From Flavobacteriaceae bacterium (GTDB lineage: Bacteria > Bacteroidota > Bacteroidia > Flavobacteriales > Flavobacteriaceae): a stretch of 8,318 bases of DNA. Positions 1 to 7,672 of the stretch are shown here, one piece after another (within the stretch, counting starts at the first letter, position 1; the number at the start of each line of letters is the position of its first letter). The stretch is from contig JAAZUX010000030.1 of assembly GCA_018623955.1 (NCBI GenBank), forward strand, positions 1 to 8,318. The letters are read 5' to 3'. The position numbers were made by a program, and so were the translations under genes. Under the pieces are notes generated by a model. That model was not told the origin of the DNA. It worked only from the letters and a program-made list of their open reading frames with translations, and searched no databases.

Positions 1-2731
1 ATTGCATGGACATGAGATCGGAAACATCATTGTTTCCATCCATTTTACTTTTGAGCCAACTTAAATAAGTCTCCTCAAAAAGGACAAGTTTATCTACCTC
101 CAAAAGATAGATTTCAAATTTTATATGAGCAGGAATAAAATGATTGATTTGCTCTTTGAGATGGTCTAAAAATTCATTGTTTTGAAAACGAAAAGGCCAG
201 TTGGGTAATATGATACTCAAAGAATTAGAGTAATCAAAGTCGACGGGAAATTCATGACTATTCCCAATATCGATATTGATTGAAGAAAACTCTTTCAAAT
301 CCGTTTTGTTGCGCTTGTGTCCATCAAAAAAGTTAATAAACTTTTGAATTTCCTCCAAGGCATCTGCTTTCGAGTCGAATTCTTTTACAGATTCAAATAC
401 GGGCTTGTTCAAAATATCATACAAAACAATTTTGAATGATTTTTTCCTCTTTACTTTTTGGACGGAGTAGTTCTCCGAATTCACCCCCAATACATAAACA
501 TCGTCTCTGAATTCTCGTTGATCCTCAAAAGGTGCAGTGCGATAGCTTCTTAAAAACGCCTCTCCTTGGTCGTTTTTGAAAATAGTACTGTAGTTGTTAG
601 ATACCAAAGGGCGAAGAAGAATGTGTTCCAAAACGAACATTCCTTCACATTCGTTATTGAAAGTTCTGAACCTTTCTTTGAGCTGTTCTAATTTTTTCTC
701 ACAATCTATTTTTTTAGGAGATCGATAAATCACCGCAGGATACTCTTGATCGGGTATATTGAATAGAAGGTTATAAACGACCTTGGTGTTGACTCTGGTA
801 GGAACGATTCGATAACTCTTTGAACGGGGAGCAAAAATAAACAGTGACTTAAAAAAAGTGGAGTCTGGACAATAGATAGATACTTCATCGAGAGAATAAT
901 CGCCCGATTTTGAAAGTATTTTTGTTTTAGGACCTTTTATGATTTGAACTTCTCTTACACTCCACTTCTCTTTGCCAGGCTTTTTTCGATAATTATCGAC
1001 GATGGGAGCAACCAATGATCGAATATTCTTGTTTTGAATCCCAAGCATTAATTTAAGACGCATTTCTATACCGGAAATGTTTTGATGATCCCAAGTTGGT
1101 AGAGAAAAGTTAAAACCTTTGATTCTGTTTTTACCCAAATTGATAATTTCCTCTGCAAAATCAATTTTCTTATCCAGCGCAATTTTCTGAATTTCTCCAT
1201 CACTGAGGTGGTCGTTTGAAGATTGAATTAGTTTTTGGAGAAGGGTGGAATTGAATGATTCTCCAAAGCGGGAAAGCAAGTGATCAATGACATGGTTCCT
1301 TCTGATGAATTTTTTTTCTTCACTCTCCGTCAGTTGCTGAAGTTTTTTTTGATAGTCCTCAAGTTCCTTGTCGACAAGAATCGATTTCAAGTCAGGAATA
1401 CTTGCCGGAATTTGAGTGAAATAACTTTGATCAACTTGTTTATCTATGGAAAAAATATTCCTCAAATTGATCAATTGACTGAGGTGATTGGACATGACTT
1501 GCTCAAAGAAAGTCAAATAGGCTTTGAGTTGCTTTGTCTGGGCCTTTCTTTTTCGGTTGGCCGAAGAACTGAGTTCATTTTCCTTAAGGCCATAAATGGA
1601 AGGCAATTCATTTTGAATGGAAAAGTATTCTTCGATTTCGTCTTTAGAAAATCGACTCAAAAAATCTTTACTTCTTGTCTCTTGTGGTTTAAAAAAGCTT
1701 GTTTTGGATGCCACTGTCAGTGCATCGTAGAGTTGGGACAAGATTACAGTATCTATTTCGTATTTGTTGTTGTTCCTGAAAAACACGACCCGCTCTGAGG
1801 CATTGTGGTAATTGTGAATATTTTTTTCAAGAGAGGGGTAACTGTCCTCACCAAAAGGGATCAGATCATCAAAAACTTTAATTCCATTTTTAAAAATATC
1901 GATCTGATCAACACTAATAACCCCTTCGATGTTTTCGATCAATTCTTTAATTTCAGAAACATAAATTTCATTGGTTTTATTCTTAAGCTCCTTCTGATCA
2001 ATAAAGCCATTCACAACAGGAGGACCCGTAAACAAATCTAATGGCGAATAACCCTTTGCGATCATGTCATCGTATTCGTGAAAAGGAACACTGGGATTAA
2101 TGGTCTTCTCAATTTTATGGTAGATCTCGGCCAAAACAGATTCTCCCAATACAAATGAATCCAAACTGATTTGAGCTGAAATACTCAGCGTATCCTTTTG
2201 TAAAATCTTAATCTCTTGAAAGTCTGTACAAAGAGATCGGTCTTGCATCAACAGTTGGTTGACCTGTGATTTGATATCATTGATCTCATCGCCTGCTATT
2301 TCTTCATCACATTGAATCAAAACATTATAGATCCCCTTGAATCCAAATTGATTCTCCTCAACTGATTTGATCCATGCATTTTTTACATTGGGAATTTGTT
2401 GGATGATGATCTTTCTGAAATCAACCAAATTAAGAGGAGCAGAGGTAAATATTTTATTGGCAGGGATCAGTAGATTATTTTTTTCCAGATCAAAATCGTC
2501 GTTACTGCTCAGCAGTATGTCTTGGATGGGAAAATTAGTTCGATACCCCAAATCAGTCATTGCATAACAGAGTTGCTCCAAAAAGGTAATACCGGGATCA
2601 TGGTAGTTGTAATCTGTCCATTTTTCTCCGGAGATACGTTGAATCCACTGTATACCCAACTGACGCAAATATTCGTATTGCATGCTTTTGCTAGGGTAAT
2701 CGGGAGACATTAAGAATTTTGGCTCAATCAT
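1..2731 (-). CDS. Second large eCIS baseplate wedge protein (gp6/gp7- or Afp11/12-like), 3' end outside window
   Basis: The frame opens at ATG 2731 and runs without a stop to the left edge, giving 910 residues of an incomplete protein. Near the N-terminus (about residues 38-52) is WTDYNYHDPGITFLE, the D-x-N-x-x-DPG-[IV]-T-x-LE signature of J-like wedge proteins in phages and eCIS. Further along are a charged helical stretch with KAQTKQLKAYLTFFEQ (396-411), then HLLSRFGESF (484-493), GMFVLEHILLRPL (697-709), LPNWPFRFQ (842-850) and PAHIKFEIYLLE (867-878). From memory this order is typical of large Bacteroidota eCIS baseplate proteins, in which the LPxWPxRFQ...PAHI part is close to the C-terminus, so little is probably missing. 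No signal peptide or membrane segment is seen. The start lies 8 bases after the upstream stop and has no clear Shine-Dalgarno. The likely role is the outer wedge of the baseplate, paired with the 1249-residue J-like protein. Assignment to Afp11 or Afp12 is by operon position only. Residues 651-691 and 765-802 look like a diverged internal duplication. Confidence 0.87.
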   Translation of the reverse strand, partial: MIEPKFLMSPDYPSKSMQYEYLRQLGIQWIQRISGEKWTDYNYHDPGITFLEQLCYAMTDLGYRTNFPIQDILLSSNDDFDLEKNNLLIPANKIFTSAPLNLVDFRKIIIQQIPNVKNAWIKSVEENQFGFKGIYNVLIQCDEEIAGDEINDIKSQVNQLLMQDRSLCTDFQEIKILQKDTLSISAQISLDSFVLGESVLAEIYHKIEKTINPSVPFHEYDDMIAKGYSPLDLFTGPPVVNGFIDQKELKNKTNEIYVSEIKELIENIEGVISVDQIDIFKNGIKVFDDLIPFGEDSYPSLEKNIHNYHNASERVVFFRNNNKYEIDTVILSQLYDALTVASKTSFFKPQETRSKDFLSRFSKDEIEEYFSIQNELPSIYGLKENELSSSANRKRKAQTKQLKAYLTFFEQVMSNHLSQLINLRNIFSIDKQVDQSYFTQIPASIPDLKSILVDKELEDYQKKLQQLTESEEKKFIRRNHVIDHLLSRFGESFNSTLLQKLIQSSNDHLSDGEIQKIALDKKIDFAEEIINLGKNRIKGFNFSLPTWDHQNISGIEMRLKLMLGIQNKNIRSLVAPIVDNYRKKPGKEKWSVREVQIIKGPKTKILSKSGDYSLDEVSIYCPDSTFFKSLFIFAPRSKSYRIVPTRVNTKVVYNLLFNIPDQEYPAVIYRSPKKIDCEKKLEQLKERFRTFNNECEGMFVLEHILLRPLVSNNYSTIFKNDQGEAFLRSYRTAPFEDQREFRDDVYVLGVNSENYSVQKVKRKKSFKIVLYDILNKPVFESVKEFDSKADALEEIQKFINFFDGHKRNKTDLKEFSSINIDIGNSHEFPVDFDYSNSLSIILPNWPFRFQNNEFLDHLKEQINHFIPAHIKFEIYLLEVDKLVLFEETYLSWLKSKMDGNNDVSDLMSMQ

Positions 2732-2739
2732 GCGATAGC

Positions 2740-3477
2740 TTAATCAGAAAAAAGTTTTACGATATTAAAAGACAATGGAAACGGACTTCCGGTTTTTTCA
2801 TCAATTCCAAAATGACGGGTAGTTTTAGCCTGTAGTTCATAGTTGTGGACATCTCCATACCATCTGAATGAAATCTTATAGAAAAAACTGCCATAACTGG
2901 CTACAGTGGTCTTAATCTTGTTTCGGCTGCCTCTGCCACCAAAAGCAGCTAGAGCAATGGCATGTGCTATACTGTAGCGGCCAGAACCGGGCTTTCCTTT
3001 GATATTGGCAGTGATCTCATAACCGTTAACTCCATCCAAATTGGAAAGGATGCTGTGCCAACTTCCATCGCCGGGAACACTTCCTATGGCGTGGGTACCC
3101 ACCCTGGATTTCATCCCTACCGTCCCATTGACATCAAAAGCATATTTGGGATCGAATGTGTTGACCCCGACCAAACCCTCTTTTTTGACCTTAATAATAC
3201 TTTTATCATCTTCGCCTTGAACCGATAATCCCGGGGCATTGGCCTGATCCAATTCAAGCGAAAATTCAGGAGATTTTTGAGTGGACTTTTTAAAAAAGGA
3301 AATCAATTTGGTAGAGAAACCAATAGGATTGATCTTTAGCCCGTGTTCTCGTTGAATAGAAATTCCATCATCTACTATATTAAGTGAAGAATCAATGAGA
3401 TCTACAAAGTGTTTTTCGGTTGCAAAACCTCCTTTTTTAAAATAATTTTTTAACGTCTGTCTATTAATTAAAGCCAT
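2740..3477 (-). CDS. Putative eCIS baseplate-associated or short-fibre-like protein of unassigned function
   Basis: This is a complete 245-residue protein starting at ATG 3477, six bases after the stop of the J-like gene and eight bases before the next start. I cannot assign an established family. Residues 1-40 (ALINRQTLKNYFKKGG, then FVDLIDSSLNIVDDGI) look helical and could be an attachment or oligomerisation segment. Residues 41-100 look like short β-strands. Residues 103-121 read VGVNTFDPKYAFDVNGTVG, which resembles the VGIGT..P.Y.LDVNG segment common in the neck of phage tail fibres and Bacteroidota surface adhesins. Residues 122-245 form a glycine- and aromatic-rich part without cysteine, probably a compact β-domain. 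The protein has no signal peptide, so it is presumably assembled in the cytoplasm with the particle. Its place between two wedge genes suggests a structural role on the baseplate rim or as a short fibre. Alternatives are an assembly chaperone or a baseplate plug. That it is a real gene is nearly certain; its function is inference. Confidence 0.9.
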   Translation of the reverse strand: MALINRQTLKNYFKKGGFATEKHFVDLIDSSLNIVDDGISIQREHGLKINPIGFSTKLISFFKKSTQKSPEFSLELDQANAPGLSVQGEDDKSIIKVKKEGLVGVNTFDPKYAFDVNGTVGMKSRVGTHAIGSVPGDGSWHSILSNLDGVNGYEITANIKGKPGSGRYSIAHAIALAAFGGRGSRNKIKTTVASYGSFFYKISFRWYGDVHNYELQAKTTRHFGIDEKTGSPFPLSFNIVKLFSD

Positions 3478-3483
3478 AATCAG

Positions 3484-6400
3484 TTAAAATTTAATATTGA
3501 ATATGAAGGGGTTGGATTTGGTTTTCTTCTTTAGGTCTTGTTTGGGGGCCTTTAAAAACTGAGTTTCCTCACTGTCTGAAGAAATGATAAAATTCTCCCC
3601 AATTCCCAATTCGAAGTAATCAGTGGTTTCAGGTTCTGAATATATTTCTTGATCCAGTTGCTCAATCTTGTTTTTTCGTGGAACCAATAAAGAACGTACG
3701 GTTCCGGTTTCAATGAACTCTGATTTTTCTTCAGTATTGGCAGTATCACAAAAAACCCTTGATCCATCACTCAAAGTTTTGATATGGATGATGGATATGC
3801 CTGTGACAAAAGATATATAGGGTCGGGATTTAATGAATTTTATGATTTCACTCTTTTTTATTTTTTGACCTAATATAATTTTTTCTTGATCTGAATGTGC
3901 CCATGGACAGAGGTGGTTGAAGAATTCTTTGTTTAATCTGGCTATACCTTTTCCACCAGGAATGTCCCTAAACTTTATTTTGCATTTGATCCAAACGTCC
4001 TCAAACTGTGGGCTAATAACCTCAATTTTCGCAAAAGGGGAAATTGTTTTTTCTAAGTAGGATTCCACTATGATCTTGTCTGCTGTACTGAGTTTTATCT
4101 CATCAATATTTTGAGTTGGATCAATCTTCTTCAAGCACAGCAACTGAATGTTGTTGTTTTTGAATTCATCCCCAGAAGCATCTTTGGAATAACATTTAAC
4201 ATAGGAAAGCCAATTGAATTGTTGGAGGGTATAATTTTCAATCTCGCTTTTGTTTACGGGTCGGTTTTTGTGACGAAGGGTTTGACTGACTCGTTTGTAA
4301 AACTCTAAAGGGCTTTCTTTATCCTTCCCGCCAAAGGTGGTCATGGGCTGAGAAATATTGATCACCCCTGGAACTATAGGCTTAAAACTTTCTGCACTTT
4401 CGGGGGGCAAGTGTACTGTTTTTTGTAATTCTTGTTCTCCAAAACATTCCACAGCTCTCACACCATTGGTATACACTGCCTTAATCAAACTAAATTGATC
4501 CGCTTGGGTTTTGGAACAGGCCTTTAAATAGAATTTGTCATTATTGAAAAGACTGGAGTCATTGGAAATATCACCGGGAATCAAAATAGATATCACACCT
4601 GTTTTGGTCAGGTTGATGGTTTCGTCATAAATAATATCATTGGGACTCAATTCTTTCCAACCATTGTTATTGGAGTACAACCACTCTAAATTTTGGGTAA
4701 ACGCATAATTTTCATTGCCGCTCTTTTTAATTTCTATGAGAAAGTTGAGCGTTTGAGGAGCCTTAATGTTTTCAAGTCCAATGATGAATTCTCCTTCGAA
4801 ATTGAAATGATGAATTAAATGATTACTGGAAATCCCATGCTTTGAAAAAGTTTGTTCAACACCAAAAGGAGAAATTAAATAAAATCTATTGTCTTGGTCG
4901 GTATCGTTTTCAGAAACATTAGATTCATTAAAGTAGAGTGATGAAGCCGACTCATAATTGATGAATAAGTTCTCAATCATAGGGGAATAGGGCTCATTGG
5001 GCGGGGTGAGCGAGATGGCCTCCCGCTTGGGTGGATTCTGTGCGGCTTCAGTTACTGAATCATTGTAAATGGAAGCAAAAGCGGAGGAACCAAATCCAAT
5101 TTTTGGTGCATTGAGCTCCATTTTAATGTATCCCGTTTCATCATCATTCGAGTAATTGAGCAGGTCCTCTTCTCTGAGATCAAAATTGGGTTTTAAGTTA
5201 AATGCCGCTACATCAATTTCCTCTATAAAACGATCCGAACGAGTTCGCCCTTCCTCGTCAGATTCAAACATATCGATCTCTATGTCTTGTGTGCCGGATC
5301 GCGAAAAAGAATAATCGGAAAGAGCAGTGAGTTTGAGTTTAAAGCTATCGTCCTGAATCTGTCGGTTGTAGGATTTATAATATCCTTCTATGCTGTCATA
5401 ATCGGAAGGTAGGTTGGTATAACTCCATCCCAAAGAGAGTTGATGGATTCTTTTACAAAACAATTCATGATTACCAATCATCATTGAAGCTCCTACCAAT
5501 GGGTTAACACCCAACATATCAAATTCGGCATTGGCATCAACATCTCCTTGATTGGTAATGACCTTAATGTTTTTTAACTCCTTAACTTTAACCTCTATAT
5601 CGATTTTGGTAATTTCCATACCACTCAAAAAGGAGTAGGGATAGTAGAACTCATTGGAATTGATTAAAAACTGAAAAACAGGCTGGGTGGCATTGAGATT
5701 CAATTCATGAATCGCCTCTTGATAATTGTCAACCGAGGGAGATTGCTTGGGTAAGTTGAGACGAATTCCAATGGTATTAAGAGTCCAATCAGATGGATAA
5801 TCAATATCATAATCCGATAGCTCAATCCATCCCTCCTCATTGGTGTAAGTAATGGTAAAAAGATCACGAAAAACTTCGAAAAACACTTCTTCTTCTGACA
5901 CTCCTTTACTGTTAGCAATATCAATAATCAAATTGGACAAGTACTTTATGGAATCTGTTGTGAAAGAAAAATTGAATGAAATTTCTCTATTACTTTTTCC
6001 CAGGGCAAGAGAAGGAGAGGCAACAGCAAACCCTACACGCGCATTGTCCATGGTTTTCTCCTGATCTGTGATTAGTATTTGATCCTCTCCCAAAGTAGAA
6101 AACACATCATTGTTTGCGTTAAATGCAACCACTGATGCGGGATCAGCACAATGGGTTTTTGAAAAAATACCTGAAACCAACTTGTGACGTGAATTGTATT
6201 CGTAATAGTTATTACGACTCAAAAAAAGTGTTTTCAGATCGGAAACAACAGTGTTGTTGACAATGATTTCTTCTTCTGTCTGATAGGTGATCTCTGTACC
6301 ATCATCGTTTTGTCCTGCAACAATCAATTTTCCCTGATCGATGGGAAGAAAATCAATATTCTCATCAATTTGGAAATAGACGTACATATTCTTAGCCACT

Positions 6401-7233
6401 ACCCCATGGGATTTCTGTCCAAGAATATTGCGATAGTAAAAATCAAGGTGTTTTTTTGACAGGGTATTTAAATCACTTTGAGCGTGTTCATAGAGTTTCA
6501 AAAACGCGATCAATAGACCGATATGGGCATTGTGATTTGAATTTTCGTCTATGGATTTTATAAAAAGTTTTGAAGCTCTAAATTGAAGACTCAAAAGTGA
6601 TTCGTAGACAGGGGTATAAAGTAAAATCAACTTTTTTAAACCACTACTGAGTTTGGGCTGAGAACTGTCTATTTGCTTGAAAATATTTTTGGGGGTAATT
6701 TTTTTTAATTTCCATATCGTTTTAAAATCATCGAACGAAACATTTAATCTTAAGCTCTGTTCATTTTCCTTTTCAATAAACAGGGCATAAGCCGCAAATT
6801 CTTCGAAAAAAGGTTTTATTTTTTTTTGGATGGTTTGTTCGATGGCCAATTCAATTTCAGTACTTTGGCGTGAGAGATTATTTCGTGTGGCTGACGCATA
6901 CCAGTCATTGATAATCTTGAAGTAGGTAAATAACAATTCGAAAAAAGACTGAAAAATTTCTTTTTTCTCTTTTTCAGAGGACAGCTCATCAAAACTTTGG
7001 GTCAGACTCAATCTCAAAGCATCGTATTTTCGAATTTCAAATTTGGAAATGTCGGCAAGTAAAAAAGATTCGTCAGAAGCAAAAAGATCAAACCAATCGC
7101 CACCCTTTTTGTTTTTTAGATCAAAGTATTGATAGTGTTTCGAAAGGTTTTGGACAAACAAAATGAGATCCTCTAAATTGCGATCGTCAATTTTGAAGTT
7201 GTCTGGGTTCAGAAAATGGGTAAACTTATCCAC
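3484..7233 (-). CDS. Baseplate J-like wedge protein of a contractile injection system (Afp11/gp6-like)
   Basis: This 1249-residue protein should form the wedge ring around the spike, holding the sheath until firing. Residues 1-280 look mainly helical and begin with a DDRNLEDLILFVQNLSKHY-like segment followed by GDWFDLF. Residues 540-610 (IDIEVKVKELKNIKV, then GVNPLVGASMMIGNHELF) match a β-module I recall from eCIS J proteins. Residues 745-930 contain NEPYSPMIENLFINYES, GEFIIGLENIKAPQTLNF and LEWLYSNNNGW, another β-rich module of the Bacteroidota versions. Residues 965-1150 are the C-terminal J-like core: FGGKDKESPLEFYKRVSQTL, RHKNRPVNKSEIENY, ISPFAKIEVISPQFEDV and RPYISFVTGISIIHI. A short tail rich in acidic and lysine residues ends the protein. 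The start is GTG 7233: an in-frame TAG lies directly before it and no in-frame ATG occurs for hundreds of codons. The spacer to the gp25 stop is nine bases, without a Shine-Dalgarno. The protein is much longer than typical phage gpJ, mostly from the N-terminal and central modules. Confidence 0.93.
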   Translation of the reverse strand: MDKFTHFLNPDNFKIDDRNLEDLILFVQNLSKHYQYFDLKNKKGGDWFDLFASDESFLLADISKFEIRKYDALRLSLTQSFDELSSEKEKKEIFQSFFELLFTYFKIINDWYASATRNNLSRQSTEIELAIEQTIQKKIKPFFEEFAAYALFIEKENEQSLRLNVSFDDFKTIWKLKKITPKNIFKQIDSSQPKLSSGLKKLILLYTPVYESLLSLQFRASKLFIKSIDENSNHNAHIGLLIAFLKLYEHAQSDLNTLSKKHLDFYYRNILGQKSHGVVAKNMYVYFQIDENIDFLPIDQGKLIVAGQNDDGTEITYQTEEEIIVNNTVVSDLKTLFLSRNNYYEYNSRHKLVSGIFSKTHCADPASVVAFNANNDVFSTLGEDQILITDQEKTMDNARVGFAVASPSLALGKSNREISFNFSFTTDSIKYLSNLIIDIANSKGVSEEEVFFEVFRDLFTITYTNEEGWIELSDYDIDYPSDWTLNTIGIRLNLPKQSPSVDNYQEAIHELNLNATQPVFQFLINSNEFYYPYSFLSGMEITKIDIEVKVKELKNIKVITNQGDVDANAEFDMLGVNPLVGASMMIGNHELFCKRIHQLSLGWSYTNLPSDYDSIEGYYKSYNRQIQDDSFKLKLTALSDYSFSRSGTQDIEIDMFESDEEGRTRSDRFIEEIDVAAFNLKPNFDLREEDLLNYSNDDETGYIKMELNAPKIGFGSSAFASIYNDSVTEAAQNPPKREAISLTPPNEPYSPMIENLFINYESASSLYFNESNVSENDTDQDNRFYLISPFGVEQTFSKHGISSNHLIHHFNFEGEFIIGLENIKAPQTLNFLIEIKKSGNENYAFTQNLEWLYSNNNGWKELSPNDIIYDETINLTKTGVISILIPGDISNDSSLFNNDKFYLKACSKTQADQFSLIKAVYTNGVRAVECFGEQELQKTVHLPPESAESFKPIVPGVINISQPMTTFGGKDKESPLEFYKRVSQTLRHKNRPVNKSEIENYTLQQFNWLSYVKCYSKDASGDEFKNNNIQLLCLKKIDPTQNIDEIKLSTADKIIVESYLEKTISPFAKIEVISPQFEDVWIKCKIKFRDIPGGKGIARLNKEFFNHLCPWAHSDQEKIILGQKIKKSEIIKFIKSRPYISFVTGISIIHIKTLSDGSRVFCDTANTEEKSEFIETGTVRSLLVPRKNKIEQLDQEIYSEPETTDYFELGIGENFIISSDSEETQFLKAPKQDLKKKTKSNPFIFNIKF

Positions 7234-7242
7234 CTACAGTTT

Positions 7243-7659
7243 CTATTTGATATTAGTACCTTCATTAATGTAATAGGGAAATACAATGTTGTCCCTAACA
7301 TTAGTAGTTTGTATCTCATAATCGACAATAAAGTTGATGATTCCTTCATCCACATTTGTACGCTCTGATTTTACACTATGCACAATGATTCTAGGCTCAA
7401 ATTCACGAATGGTTTTTTCCAGACTGATCTCAACAGATCTCAAGGAATTGGTATTGGAGGATTTAAAGGCCAAATCATGAATGATGCAGCCATAATCACT
7501 TCTCATGATACGCTCTCCAAATCGGGTAGCAAAATAAATCTCCAAACTTTCCTTGATGTCTTTATTTTCTTTAACCATATCTACATCGGCACTGGTTTTG
7601 TTAAAAGTGGGGGGGAAACCCCAGCCGACTCCTAAAAAAGATTTTTCTTGTTCATCCAT
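7243..7659 (-). CDS. gp25/GPW-family baseplate wedge protein (Afp9-like)
   Basis: This 138-residue protein has the normal length of the gp25-like family (phage T4 gp25, P2 gpW, TssE, Afp9), which joins the baseplate wedge to the first sheath ring. The signature is nearly complete: FLGVGWGFPPTF (8-19), DVDMVKENKDIKESLEIYFA (26-45), FGERIMRSDYGCIIHDLAF (48-66), the EFEPRI strand entry (87-92) and TNVRDNIVFPYYINEGT (119-135). The GER, DYGC and EPRI elements are the conserved family core. ATG 7659 is chosen because GGAG lies five bases upstream. An in-frame GTG at 7665 would add two residues (MT) but would sit on that ribosome site. The gene begins 13 bases after the spike stop and ends nine bases before the J-like gene, the usual spike-gp25-J order. 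I see no feature separating it from phage gp25 by itself; the neighbours make it eCIS. Confidence 0.96.
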   Translation of the reverse strand: MDEQEKSFLGVGWGFPPTFNKTSADVDMVKENKDIKESLEIYFATRFGERIMRSDYGCIIHDLAFKSSNTNSLRSVEISLEKTIREFEPRIIVHSVKSERTNVDEGIINFIVDYEIQTTNVRDNIVFPYYINEGTNIK

Positions 7660-7664
7660 AGTCA

Positions 7665-7668
7665 CTCC
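7665..7668 (-). promoter_or_regulatory. Ribosome binding site of the gp25-like gene
   Basis: GGAG on the minus strand lies five bases before ATG 7659, at a favourable spacing. It is the only recognisable Shine-Dalgarno among the four starts visible in the window. It decides the start in favour of ATG 7659 over GTG 7665. Confidence 0.6.
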
Positions 7669-7672
7669 ATTT

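Noticed and set aside
1310..1317. Runs of 8-9 T on the plus strand (1310-1317 and 6819-6827) as possible slippage or frameshift sites
   Set aside because: In both genes the same frame continues across the run with family-consistent sequence, and no overlapping alternative product is visible. Such runs are expected in AT-rich lysine codons.
1280..1798. A 172-codon open frame on the plus strand
   Set aside because: It is antisense to the second wedge gene, whose minus-strand frame carries family signatures throughout. The plus-strand translation has no recognisable domain.
1805..2713. Three shorter plus-strand frames (1805-2041, 2367-2567, 2522-2713)
   Set aside because: All are complementary to the N-terminal part of the wedge gene, overlap each other or lack plausible start context, and show no family motif.
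2962..3228. Plus-strand frame of 88 codons
   Set aside because: It is antisense to the 245-residue gene and arises from that gene's glycine-rich codons.
3552..3770. Alternative minus-strand frame inside the J-like gene
   Set aside because: It overlaps the C-terminal coding part of the J-like gene in another frame and has no supporting motif.
5700..6064. Overlapping minus (5700-5924) and plus (5852-6064) frames
   Set aside because: Both lie inside the J-like gene in other frames and have low-complexity translations.
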